DNA from: Chrysomallon squamiferum
Taxonomy: Eukaryota > Mollusca > Gastropoda > Neomphalida > Peltospiridae
Assembly: GCA_012295275.1 (NCBI GenBank)
Contig: CM022666.1
Span: forward strand, 2,709,616 to 2,773,615
Direction of reading: 5' to 3'
DNA: 64,000 bases
Shown here: in pieces, positions 46,201 to 59,674 of the stretch
Position numbering within the stretch: the first letter of the stretch is position 1
Layout: each line of letters opens with the position of its first letter
Position numbers and translations under genes: made by a program
Notes under the pieces: model-generated
The model's database searches: none
What the model was told of the DNA's origin: nothing
Seen by the model: only the letters and a program-made list of their open reading frames with translations

Positions 46201-47306
46201 ATCAAATAATTGAAAGATTCAGTGTCACAGTCAGCAGGTTTGTAAACGAAATTAAAAAAAAAAAATAAAAATAATAACAAATAAAACCATTAACATTAAA
46301 ATTAATGAAAAGTTAAATAAATACTGTTTAAATAAAATTAAATATTATTTCTGGATATATAATATTATTTTCACATTTCATTTATGGGCATAGACCAAAA
46401 TTTTAAATTTTAAATGTAAACGATACAAAAATTCAAAGATTATAAAACGTATTATTATTTTTTTTTTTAAATATCCTTCTTGGCAGAAGGGGGAAACCAG
46501 AAAAGAAGTAAAAGTGAAGTTTTATTCAGTATAGAACGGTGCTAAAATTTCTGAAATTTTCTGTTACGGAATTTGAAAATTTATTGAATTTAATGAACTA
46601 TGAATATAAGATGAAAGATTAATTATAACTTATAACCATCTGACCTGCAACATTTCACTAACCTTTTAACTCACTAACCTGAAATGTTCTCTGAATGAGT
46701 ATATTTTTACACGTTTAATTTAAATTTATTAAAATTTTTACATCTGGAAAAGGATTTAAAATTTTATTTATAACAAACTACCAATTCTGCATAAGGTTGA
46801 TTTTAAAAAAAAAATTTCTTCTCATTATTAATTTTTGCTTTTATTTCTTTTATTCTAACCAGATTTTCAAAAGTATCCTTTATTAATGAAAATCTTCTTT
46901 GGCAGTATAAATTCTTAAAACAAATTTAAACGTAATAATACTTCAATTTTTTTTTTTTTTTTTTAACAAAATGTTTTTGTGCTGCACTGTTGATGTTTTT
47001 TTTTTTGTTTTTTTTAAAGGAATTCTTAATTACTGGAGGACAGATTTCTTTGGCAAATATTCTGTTATGCTAAACAAATGATTTATTAACACAAAAGTTG
47101 ACCCGAAAGGGCGAGAGATCAGAAGTGACAGACAAAAGACTGCCAAAAGCACCAAGTAACTGGCCTCACTTTTCTTAACTCGGAATTAAATAAATTTTAA
47201 AAAACATTTTAATTTGTGCTGTTAACTGTTGAAATAAACTTTTTTTTTTTAAATATGTACTTCTTCTAATAATAATAATAATATAATTATTATTATTTTT
47301 TTTTTT

Positions 47307-47337
<31 letters not shown>

Positions 47338-50003
47338 CTGTCCATATGAAAAAAGACAATATTTTAATTATCTTTTTTCGTTTTTCTGTTTGTTCAGAAA
47401 AGAGAAAATCAATATCTATTTTACTTCTTCAGAAAAGATTCTTACGTATTAAGTAAATTTTCAAAAATACAAAGTTTTGAAGTACATTTTTATTCATTTT
47501 CATTCGTTTTATTATTGATACAAGCGTTGTTGTTGTTTTTTTGTCATATTTAAAATAAAAATATCTTCATTTTTTTTTTTGTTTCTGAAATGTTTAAAAC
47601 TACTGCACTTCATTAATAAAAAAAAATAATAATAAAAAAAAAGGTTTCATTTCAACAATGTAACAGCCATTGATACATTGATATATTTTCATTTACTTTT
47701 TTTTGGCCTTCAAAAAATAATATATTTTTTGGAACATGGTAACTTTACTGCATAGCGTTATTTTAAGGTTTTATTTTTCCAGTTCAGAATAAAAAGTTAT
47801 AAAAGTATATAACAGAGATACTTCTGGTGTTTTTGTCAAACCTTTCACCAATTCTACAGAAACCTTAAAAATTAAGAAGAAAAAAATGCAAATTGAAAAA
47901 ACTCATTATTTTTCTTTTTCAGAGTATGTTCTAACAACTTTAAAGGTATCAGTAAGTAAAAATTAATCTTACATTTTTATCATTAAAGATTTATTATTAT
48001 TCCTTACTTTATGTTAATTTATTAATGAATTATAATTATTTTTCCACTTAGATAACAAACATCAGTCCTTTAGATAATAGTATGAAGTAAATAACATCGT
48101 TTGCGTATGGCCGGCCAGCTCATGAATATTCATATTGCACATTCAACAGTTGGGAAATTTGCTTCTGTTCAGGTACTGGTAAGAATAAACACGACATGAT
48201 TTTTTTTTTTAAATTTACTTCTTTTGTTTTGTTAAGCAAAACCTCAATTTATTTATGTTTAGTTTTCAATGTTCTAAATTATTTTCAGATATATGGAATG
48301 GAGTATAGTGGTATTCATATCGTTTTATTATTAATTAATTAATTAATTAATTTAATTATTTATTTATTCTAATTATTATTTCTTTTCTTCTTATTCTTTC
48401 TTTGTATTTTCAAAACAAATTTTTTTAGTCAAGTAATAAAATGTATAATTATGATCAGTTAACACATAATAACTGTTTTAAATCTTATTTTAATTTTGTA
48501 CACTATATCATAATTTTCTTTATTTCTTGAAATATTATTTTTGCATTTATATTTAGGAAATCACCTTTCACTTTTTTCCCATTGCACTCCCAACATAACT
48601 GAAGATGAAGATTTGATGAAATCTTAGCCTGTGTCTGTGGTTTTTTAGTTTAAATTTGAGACAGGTGTGAATTTTTTATGAAACAAAAATCTCAGAATTG
48701 AATTAGAAATTTGGTTAAAATGTTTATAAAATTTTAAAAACATAATACGTAGCGTTACTGATTTCTGTATTGAAAATTATGAGACCAGAGTACATTTTGT
48801 AGATACATTTATTTATTATTGAGGAGACAGATACTATATTTTGAGTGTGTCTATAACATATATATATATAAATATATATATATATGTATAATATACATAA
48901 ACACACACAGGGTAATATTGGGTTGTTTTTTATAAGATTATATTAAGGTGAAGTAAAGATTGTATGTCTTCTGAAGACTTTTGAAAGACAAAATTAATTT
49001 TTTTTACAAAAAAAATTTAAAAATTAATAATTATGACGATTAAAAATGCACATCAAACAATTCATTTTATAAATGACATTTAAAAATTTAGAGACCTAGA
49101 TCTGTCCAAGTCTTTAACACACACACTGTCCTCTTGCTCAAAACTACATGCACTTCACAAACTTTAAATTTAAAAAAATAAAATTTAAATATAAAAAAAT
49201 ATAAAAATTTTAAAAAATAAAAAATAAATTAATAATAATAATGAAAATAAAAAGAGTGAGACTGAAATCTGCGGTGTTCGGAAGCTAATTAAATGTGAAG
49301 CTTTGGTAGTGGCAAGGTTTGATTGGCTTAAATTCTAGGAAGACTTTGAGTGAATTACAAATGTATTTACAATTAAAAAAATTTAACGTAATTTGAAAAA
49401 GCATTGAAGCTGAATTTTTGATGAATGGAAACTTGTATGCTGGTTGTTTTTATTTATTTATTTATGTATTTTTTTAATTTTACATTATTTTTTTATTTTT
49501 AACTATCAAATTATTAATAATTAATTAAGAAAATGATAAGAAAAGACCAACTTTATTTTCACTGAATTTGGAATCCACTCAAAGTCTAACCATAGCAACT
49601 CCGCACATAGCTTTGTAACAAGAATTCTGATTTGTTGTCTTTATACCAAAACAAATTCTGATTGGTTGTTGTCTTTATACCAAAACAAATTCTGATTGGT
49701 TGTTTTCTTACTGACACACCCTCTCTCTCTCTGTACATTCTGATTGGCTGTTTTCTTACCAATCATCACTGTGAATGGCTTTTAACCAGAATTTCTTGAT
49801 AGTGAAAGTTTTGCAAGCTATAAGCCCATTTGATTCTGAAGCTGCTTCATATAATGGGTTTTGGTTTTGGGAAAAGCATTGCTTATAGTGCAGATAATAG
49901 GGAAATTGTTGTTAATAAGAAAACAATTATTTCTCCAGAATTGTAATCAGTTTTTTCAGCTGCAGGTAATTTTATATGTATTTTAGCTCTTAACTCCATT
50001 TCA

Positions 50004-50037
<34 letters not shown>

Positions 50038-51900
50038 CGTTTTGTCTTTAATTAAAATAGCACCAGTATTTGTCGAAAATTTACAATTTTTATGTCATTT
50101 TTGTCTTTGTGTTAATAACAAGTATGTTTTTAAAATGGAATTTTGTTTAAAAGTTTCTGTAAATATAAAGTACTATATAAACTGTTTTATGCCGATATTT
50201 GTTATTTTAATAAATTAATAATTAAATGACAAATAAAATTAACTTCAAAAAAAAAATAATAATGATAAAAATAGTAATTAAAACAAACTTTATAAAAAAA
50301 GAATAAGGAGAAAAATAAAATAAAAATAAATAAATATAAAGAAAAATAAAGAAAAAAGAAAGAAAAACCTAAGAAAAAAATAAAAGAATGAAAGAATTAA
50401 AAAAACAAGAATGTGTATTAGATTTCTTTACCTTCTTCTTGTCCCAAAACTTATAGTGTTCTCTGTACTATTGTCTTTGTGTACATTTTTATTGTTTTAT
50501 TAGTCTTTGTTTCTGTAATTATGTAGAATTATTTATCTGAAGTCATTTTGGAAGATAGAATTATTATATTAATTTTGAGAATACATGATAGGAATAAAAA
50601 TTATAAAGAATAAATAAATAAATATTTAAATAAATAAATAAAAGAAAAATATAAAAATAACTGTTGTAAAGCTTTAAAAAAGAAAATCTGAATAAACTAA
50701 AAAAAAAAAAAAGAGTGAAATGTTTATAAGTATTGAAGACTAATATTAAAATATTAAAAATAATTTTAAAAATGACTTCATCATGTATTATTTCTATAAA
50801 ACTTGAAAATATCAGCATTTTTTATCAGGCAAAACTTCAGTTAGGACTAAACATTTGAAAGAAATGAGGACATATCATCTTGTAATTTCTCGGTTGAAAG
50901 ATATCAACAAAAGGTGTAATTTGATTGGTCAAAAGGGAACCAATAGTTCATGTTATTTTACGTAGACACATTGTTAAATTTTTATTCAGGCATAAGATGG
51001 TATGAAGATTAAGTACGTTAACTATAATTTAATAGAATATTATAATAATATTATTTATTAACAATTTTGATTAATTTTCTGATTAGTGTTTTGTATTATT
51101 TGTTATTTTATTTTGAAAGTTAAGTTATGAATGTTTTAAAGCTGAAAATTATTCAGATTTTTATTTTAAATATTATGTGCAGCTTAATAATTAGAGAAAT
51201 AATAAAATAGAAATCAAGTGAAGAAACTGAAGCACTTTGGAGAAAAGCAAGTTAGTTGGTAAGCAAGTAGCATTTCCCAGCTTGCACTGCTCTCTGTCTT
51301 CATAATGTTTTACAAGACAGCCATTTTGTCCTTCCTCAAGTAAGCAAGAAAAAATTAAACTTTATCTTATTCCTTTATTTTATTTTATTAAAATTTAAAA
51401 AATAATTTTTTAAGTGAACAAATCAGAAAATATATTCTTTAAATATATATTTTTTTGCCTAAAGTATGATATTTGTTTAAAATATTTTAATGTTATTTTT
51501 ACTTGAAGGAATTTCAGTTTATTTCAAAGAATTAAATGCTGGCTAATCCTAAATTGTTTGATTAACAGTACAGGTAATAATTAAATTTAAATAAAAATTT
51601 TCATTAGTATTATTGATCATAAATAATTTTTTTACAAATTTCCAAATACAAATTTGAATAAATGGCTTTTTAATATTTAAATTTTTTTCTCAACAGAAAT
51701 CACATTATTACATTTTTATTTATTTAACTTGTATATCAGTCTCCTCAATCTAGAAAACTTTCAACTACATCGAAAAAGTTCTTCAAATCTAAAATTTCTT
51801 TAAATATTTTAAATTAATCAAAATTAAACTTGAATCATATAAAAATAACATCTTGAAAACCTTTATCCTGAACTACACTGTAGAAAACGACACTGGTTAT
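43235..51900. other. Non-coding stretch downstream of IFT80
   Basis: About 8.7 kb of AT-rich sequence with long poly(T) runs (45777-45795, 45921-45939, 47309-47338, 50009-50037). A GC palindrome next to an AT palindrome lies at 48109-48133, a CCAAT-bearing tandem repeat at 49630-49760, and a less repetitive patch at 51230-51345. The longest open frames lack splice signals and normal codon content. No gene seen. Confidence 0.6.
49628..49755. repeat. Tandem repeat carrying ATTGG boxes
   Basis: AATTCTGATT(G/T)GTTGT followed by CTTTATACCAAAACA recurs with a period of about 38 bases. A diverged fourth copy (ACATTCTGATTGGCTGTTTTC) lies near 49735. Each copy but the first carries an inverted CCAAT core. 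Confidence 0.85.
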
Positions 51901-52189
51901 GTCATAAGAGCGAGGCAAGACATTTTAAATTTATTTGTTTATATGTAAGAATAATAATAATAATAAAAATAATAAACGTAGCAAATAAATGAACACTAGA
52001 ATAGAGAATATAATCATGATTTTAGTGTTTATTTCTGTTCTGTGTTTGACACTTATAATAGCAATGCAGACAGACACAAGAATAAAAAAAGCATTTTAAA
52101 ACACTAAAAAGAAGCAGCTACCCAAGTAGCGAATGTAAGCAAGCCAGTTCTAGGAGTAACATATTTTATAGTTTACAAGCAGATACGGG

Positions 52190-52191
52190 GG

Positions 52192-52222
<31 letters not shown>

Positions 52223-52303
52223 TTGTGAACCTTTTTAAGTGCACATTTATATTAACCACAGGATGAATTCTTATTCAATCATTGAAAAAAAAAAAAAATA
52301 ATA

Positions 52304-52345
<42 letters not shown>

Positions 52346-52540
52346 ATGGATGCATTCCTACATAGCAGCATATAAAAGAAGCAAAATATTTTATTATTAA
52401 TTTTTTTTTAAAAATTTTGGTAAAATATATATATATTTATTTATTTTATATATTGGTTTTCTTTTGTGTGCAGCTAGCTATTTCAAAGGTTAGTTTTCTT
52501 TTCTTGAAGGTTTAGCACATTTGTCAGGCAATGGTGGCTT

Positions 52541-52585
<45 letters not shown>

Positions 52586-52786
52586 TTAATCCCTCCTACC
52601 CCTAAAAATGTGAAACTATTTTGTTCAGTCTAGGCTGTAATGCTATTTGCCTTTACAGCAGACATTAAGCCCCGCCTCCTATATAAAAATTGACCAATGA
52701 AAAAACTTAGCCAACCAGAACTGTTTGACAGTTCACAGCAAATAAGTCCAAAAGCAAAAAACATGATTTTGTGTGGCTAGGCGAAG

Positions 52787-52822
<36 letters not shown>

Positions 52823-52911
52823 AAAGTCACAAAATATCGCATCTTGGAACATTTTATGTCCAAATAATTAGTATTAAAATTATTTTAAAATTTTATTATT
52901 ATTATTATTAT

Positions 52912-52947
<36 letters not shown>
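52190..52947. repeat. Cluster of long poly(A) tracts
   Basis: Five A-runs of about 25-40 bases at 52190-52219, 52307-52343, 52543-52580, 52787-52818 and 52916-52947, spaced about 100-250 bases apart. Confidence 0.9.
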
Positions 52948-52953
<6 letters not shown>

Positions 52954-54055
52954 AACATTTTTTTTGTTTTTGTTTTTTTGTTAAGAATCTGTATCTGACT
53001 GACATCTGATAAAATAAACAAATTTATTGTTAATAATTAACAATTATATAACAAAGACGACCACTGTGTTTCACACATTGAGGCCGAAAAGTCAGTATGG
53101 AGGTTCAAACAACAGTGAAATTATAATAGTAACAAAAAATTATTATTATTTTTTTTTTTTTTGTAAAAAAAGAAAAAAAGAAAGGATAAACACACATTCT
53201 ACACTGTACATGATTAAACTCCCACTAAGGAAGAAAAGGTTTGCAGCAAATTTTATCTAAAAAAGTTAAAAACAAAATTTTAAATTATTTTAGATTATTT
53301 AAATTAGATTATTTAAATATTTAACAAATGGATATACTAATTCTGATGTTTAAGTTTAGATGTATTTTTTTTATTAGTTTATAGGAATTTGTTGAAATAT
53401 AAATATGTATATATAGCAGAGAATACTTTATTTTAATCAACATTGAACACGCTGTTTATTTCTCAAAACCAAAGTATATAACGTAGACATTTTTGAGCAA
53501 AATTAAAATTATTATTATTATTTTTATGACTCAATTTGTTTTTTACAAGATTTTTAACAATTTTATTTTAATACAGTTACAGGAGACATATTAAAAAAAT
53601 AAAAAATAGAAATAAATTTTAAAATATTGAGACTTGTATGTTAAACACATATGGCATTAGAGACAGTACTTATTTCTATATTTCTGAATTTTTTTTTACA
53701 AAAATAATTTTCAAAAAATATTATATATATCAATTTTACAAACAGAATATTTCTCAGACAAATTAAGTTTTTATATATATAATATTAATACTAAATTTAA
53801 GTTTATGCTTATTTTTGAAGTTTACTTGAACTTATTTAAATTAAATTTGCTGCAAACAACTTTTCTAACAATAATTTTTTTTTTTTTTTTTTTTTTTTTA
53901 CAACAGTGAACAAAAAATGTACAAGACAAAAAGAAAGAACAAAAAAAATATGGCCACCGATTTTATAGCTGATCACAGCATTGGGTGAAAAAAGAGCACC
54001 TGATAAATTTTTTTAAAATCCGTACATTAAATTGAATTTGCAAATATGGGACCAC

Positions 54056-54086
<31 letters not shown>

Positions 54087-54253
54087 AAAATCACTTTGGA
54101 TCATCCATTTGGGAAAAAAAAAAAAAAATTAATAAGATTAATAATTAATAATAAAAGTCCTTTGAGGACGAAAGTAGCACATACATCATACAAAATAGGA
54201 AGTCATTCATAACCATTGTAACGTCAATGAATATAGTCTCAAGTACTTGTTAC

Positions 54254-54294
<41 letters not shown>

Positions 54295-54863
54295 ATTATT
54301 ATTTTTTTTTTTTGTCATAAAACTCGAGACCATGTTACAATAAAAACAAATGTTCTTTCTTAACATGGTGCATCATGACATACAAATTACAATTAAAAAA
54401 AATATCACATTACTAAGAAAAATATTAACATGTACGACAACATAGTATGTTACATTTCAATACAAAAATCTACAAATTAAACATTTGTTTAAAAATGATA
54501 CACATATATATGTTCAATAGTAAATAATTAATTGTACAAAATGAATTGCAAAAGAAAATGAAATTAAGGATTAAAAAATGTTATTGTAAAAAGTTGAAAT
54601 AAAATTTAAAAATCCCCAAAATGAAATAGAATCAAAACTGTACCCTTTATTTATAACATAATAAAATTTTAAAAAAAGAAAGAAGGAAATGTTAGAAAAT
54701 TATAATACAAAAATAAAACAAAGAATTTTTTTAAAATTCTACAAAAAGAAATGATAATAAAAAAAGACAGTGTTGTATTAAAAAAAACCACAAAAAAAAA
54801 AAGGTGCATGCTTTGCCATAGTTAAAACAATATCACACCAAATTTTTTTAAAATCCACAATCC

Positions 54864-54865
<2 letters not shown>

Positions 54866-54922
<57 letters not shown>
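54866..54922. repeat. (TA)n microsatellite
   Basis: Perfect TA array of about 28 units followed by poly(A). Confidence 0.97.
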
Positions 54923-54928
<6 letters not shown>

Positions 54929-56126
54929 AAAAAAAAATGATTTGACAGATTTAACAAATTTCAATAAAAATTTACAAAACTCCGACAGCGTTCGGAAAAA
55001 TTCTCTTAGAGAAACACAATTTAGCACTTAATAAAAACATTTTGTTTTTCACTTTCTTTAAAATTTATCAACAGCAGTAATAAACATCATATGTTATATT
55101 TTTTTATCAATTTTACAAACAGAATATTTCACAGAAAGTTAAGTCATAGATTTCTGAAACAACTTTATAAGTTGATACTTCCATAAAAAAACAAAACAAA
55201 AAACAGAAATTGTATTATTATAAATTTTTGTTTAAACACTATAAAATCACTTACAACAAATAAAGTATGTACAATCTATGTGCAGTTTTATAAGTATATC
55301 GACAAACTGTGACTTTTACAAACTTGATTCAAATAAATTTAAAAAAAAAAAAAAAATTAAAATACAAAATATAATTAAAATTCACAATTTCTGATTTAAC
55401 ATACATAAGGAAATTTCACATATTTAACGAACCTGTACATAATGAGATTGCAAATTATTAAATAAACTATTATTTTATTATTATTTATTAATTAAATTAA
55501 TAAAATTATATTGTCTTATTATCCTTAATAATCCTGCTTTTTTTTGGGGGGGGATGAAATTACTTCATTCTTATATCAAAGATTTTAAACATGTCTTCAT
55601 TTTATAATTTATAATAAAAACAGATTAAAGATTAATAACAAAATAAATTTGATATTTTCTAAGCTTGTATTTCACAGAATTGTTTTACTTGCTCAGTTTT
55701 TAAGTTCTAAATATTCATAAAAGTGACAGTTCTTTGGAATTTTCGAATCCATATCGACATACGAATTAGAAATGAGTTGTGGATGAAATTCTTCTCTGAT
55801 GTTTTTAATATCACCAGAAAAAAAAAAATTAAAAAACAAGAAAAATAAAAGTCACTCGGTTTCAAATATATGCAGCCTTATTAAAAAGAGAAAAATATAT
55901 TCCTACAAATTTAAACTTTTTCTAACCTCAATGATTTTAAAAATGCCAAAAAACAACTTATTTTTATAGCCAAAAATTTAAACAACAACCAAATTTAGTT
56001 AATTTTTTGTTGTTTTTTGTTTTAGTAACTATTCTTTATCAGATTACAAATATTTTTCATAAATTTTCATCTAGCAATTTTGATAAAGCAAATTATTTTA
56101 TTTTTTTTATCGGAAATCTAAAACAA

Positions 56127-56158
<32 letters not shown>

Positions 56159-58249
56159 GTCTCTTAATAAGCCTTTATTTAAAATATATCAATACATATC
56201 TATTATTTATCTTGTCTAACATTTTTATTATAACTATTATTCTGGCTAATAATTATTAAAATATAACAATGGCTGCAAAATGGATCATACATTAGTAATA
56301 ATAATATAATAAAACTTCACTATAACAATACAACAAATCGACTTAAAACCCACAGCTCATAACTAAAACACAGAAAACATATTTATACACTACTCATTTT
56401 AACAAACCATTACTTCAAACTTGTCTTTAGTTTCCACAAAAAACAAAAAAAAAGAAACATTTAGGATTTTCTCACAATATTAATTAAAATCGGACAGAAA
56501 ATAAATTTAGTTGGAAATTCCCTGCCAAAAAATGTGTTTCCTAACATTTTCAAAAAATATTTTGTACAAAAATTTGTGAATTTATTTCTTAGAAAATTCC
56601 AAGAAAAGTTATGACGTGAAAATCTTTTATGTATTTATTTTTTCTTTCTTATTTTCTTTCTCTTTTTTTTTTCTTTTTTTTTTACAGAAAACCAATTCCA
56701 TTAAAAATTGCTTAAAAAAAAAAAAAAAAAAAAAAAAATTCCAAAAGAAATCTAAGAGAATGGCAATGGGGAAAACTTCAAGAAATTTTTAAATTACAAG
56801 ATACTTAATCTTAGAAAAAGTGAGAAAATCCCAAGTGTTTCTGTAAGAAAGCCTTTAGTAACAAGGACAACATTTGGTTTTGTAAAAGCATTCAGGGTTC
56901 TCTTACAAAGTGGTCACAGGAGGATGGGTTTTATATGTCAACACACTAACTTCTAAAATTCTAAATCACACAGAAAATACAGGTCATAGTTTGACATGCA
57001 TAATAAAAAAAAAAAAAACAGTACTTGTTATAACTGTTACACTACAGTTCTGCGAAATCATGTGACAGCACTGAAATACCTGGACAGGTGAAATAATTAA
57101 AGTGTTAGATGACAATAATGAAAACAATAACAATCATCATTGTTAACATCGAAATATTTTGTATCTTAGAAGCAAAAATGTAACAGATTTTAAAATTTGT
57201 CTGCTATTATTATTAATTTTTTTTTTTTCCCTTTTACTATGACTGCTAAATTCAAATCTAGTCTCCCTCTTGGTTTCATTTTTGTAATTTGAACATGTAA
57301 AAAGTGTACAGATTTATTTCTTTAATACTGAACACAGATATTTCTTTTCTTCTTCGTCTGTGCTCTTTTATGAATTTAACCCTCAAGTTAAATAAGTAAT
57401 GTGTTGTTGGTTTTTTTTTCACTTTAATGTTTTTTCTTAACAATATTAGATTCTGTTTAAGATAAAAAAAAATTATATGAAATAAAAAAATTAAACCTGT
57501 CCAGTTTGTGATGCATTCACATGCTTTCTTCATCATGTCTGAGACACTAAAACATCAATACTATACATATCAGTAATATTTTACTTAACAATGGCAAATT
57601 AATTAACGGTTACCTTGGAAACAGGTTAGACCACATCTACCACCAAATTACAAAAATAAAAATAAAAATAAAAATTTCAAAAATAATAAAACAATATTTC
57701 TTTTGAAATGAAGAGTTATTAAATTATTATTTTTTAATTTAATAATTTATTTTTTTTTTATTTTTTTTTTATATATTTTTTTTTTAGTAAAATAACAATG
57801 GAAACCATCATTTACTTGGTGTTGTAAAAAAAGAAGATTTAAAATTAAAAAAAAAAAATTAATTACAACACTGCATAAAACATAAAATCATCATCATCAT
57901 CATTATTATTATCATTATCGCAATCATTATTTAAAAAAAACAAAAACAAAAAAAAACATTTCATTTATTAAATAAACAATAAAAACATTAGGCCTTTTCT
58001 TGGCCAGTATCACTACATATGCAATATACAGAAATATACACAAGATATCTACTGTGTGAGATACAGGTAATAACTCACACACATATGGCACATGGAAAAC
58101 ACTGTGTAAAAAAAAAAAAAAAAAAAAAAAAATCAGAAAAAAAACAAAACAAAGTCATCCAAAAATGTTGTGCACCACCAGAGATTGCACCAGCATGATG
58201 CACCAAACTCATCCTCAGAACTGGCTGATGTGAACAAACAACACAAACC

Positions 58250-58760
58250 AGAACCGCTTGGTTTCAAATGATCCTGGTTTGAATGGCTTCAGATAAAAAA
58301 AACCCCAGAACTGCTTGGTTTCAAATGATCCAGGACCGAATGGCTTCAACAAAAAAAAAAAAAAAAAATCCTGGAACCATTTTCATGTCGTACGAACAAG
58401 ATCATCATCATCATCATCATCATTTTTTTTTCAGTTTCTTAAGCACCATAGGGGTCAGTTGGTTTTTGAACCAACCATTTCTGGATGGTTTCTGGAATCA
58501 TCCAGGATTGGATGGTTTCAAATGAATAACAAAATCATCATTTGATTTCTTAAGCACCAATTATTGGATGGTTTTTGAATAAAACAGGATTATTATTGTT
58601 TTTTTTGTTGTTTTTTTTTGGGTTTTTTTTGGTTTTGAACAATACAGGATTTGACGGTTTCAAATAATCCAAGATTTTATTGGTTTCAGATAATCCAGGA
58701 TGTTTTACGGTTTCAGATAATCCAGGTATTTTTTTACGGCTTCAGATAATCCAGCTGGTT
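58250..58760. repeat. Degenerate minisatellite
   Basis: A unit of about 30 bases around GGTTTCAGATAATCCAGGAT is repeated with strong divergence. Early copies read GGTTTCAAATGATCC and late ones CGGTTTCAGATAATCCAGG. Frames across it give Trp/Phe-rich pseudo-peptides. Confidence 0.85.
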
Positions 58761-58934
58761 GTGAATCAGCCCAAATCAGACGATTTTTAACAAATCCAGA
58801 TTTCACTGATTTCTCACCAATCAGATCTGATTTAAAAAAATTAAGATCAGCAATGAAATGAGATCCAGTCATAAAAAAATCAGAATATTTTATTTTAACT
58901 GTTTTTTAATTTTTTTTTCTTTGTAGGAAGCATT

Positions 58935-59258
58935 TCGTAGTCATGAATTCAAAACAGCTAATACTTGATGCACAATTGTCAAAGCCACAGCTATTTCTCG
59001 TTGGTGCTGTTAAAAACTGTTACACAACGCAGGATACCAAAAGACCGGTGCCAGAACAAGGCAGAGACGTAAACCATGAGCCAGCCATTCTGATGTTGAA
59101 ACCAAGAAGAGAGACCGGTGGTGCCATGCATACCTTAATAATAATAATCCTAAATCTAATCCGTCTCGGAAACACAGCGCAGGCAAACTGGTCCATGAGA
59201 TGCAGTCAGCCTGCAGTGTGTGACACTGAACATAATACAAATGTAAATACCAACAACA

Positions 59259-59296
<38 letters not shown>
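58935..59296 (+). mobile_element. Possible retroelement remnant with (TAG)n tail
   Basis: A GC-richer block of about 320 bases with no resemblance to its surroundings ends in a perfect TAG array (59264-59296). The 3' end of many non-LTR elements and SINEs has this form. No reverse transcriptase motif is visible and no target-site duplication was identified. The open frame at 58943-59266 is not recognised. Confidence 0.3.
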
Positions 59297-59297
<1 letters not shown>

Positions 59298-59566
59298 CGC
59301 AATCAATAGGAATTATTATTTGTTTTCATATATATATATATAATGTAATATAATATATATATGTACTATATATAATTAATAGTAATAATAATAATAATAA
59401 TTATAATCATAATAATAAATTCATAATAATAATAATAATAATAATCATAATTATTATAATAATAATAATAATAGTAGTAGTAGTAGTACTAGTATATATT
59501 TGCACTTAAGAATCATTTTTCTCAAATTTACTTTGTGAGCAGTACATTGAAGCAAGGGCACTTGTC

Positions 59567-59674
59567 ATTGGACATATAGCAATCACATGATCAACCATCT
59601 AAAACTGTTGTGGCCAATCAAATAAAATGTAACAAAATGTTCAGAGAAACCTCCATTGATTGGCCATTATAAAA
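59567..59674 (+). promoter_or_regulatory. Promoter-like cluster (three CCAAT boxes and TATA)
   Basis: Inverted CCAAT at 59567-59571, direct CCAAT at 59614-59618, inverted CCAAT at 59659-59663 and TATAAAA at 59668-59674. CACATGAT (59584-59591) lies between them. The downstream plus strand has no open frame, so any product would be non-coding. Confidence 0.35.

Noticed and set aside
53027-53260. Forward 77-codon frame
   Set aside because: Spans a poly(T) tract in AT-rich sequence with no splice or start context.
58283-58545. Two overlapping Trp/His-rich frames
   Set aside because: Produced by the degenerate minisatellite and a TCA array.
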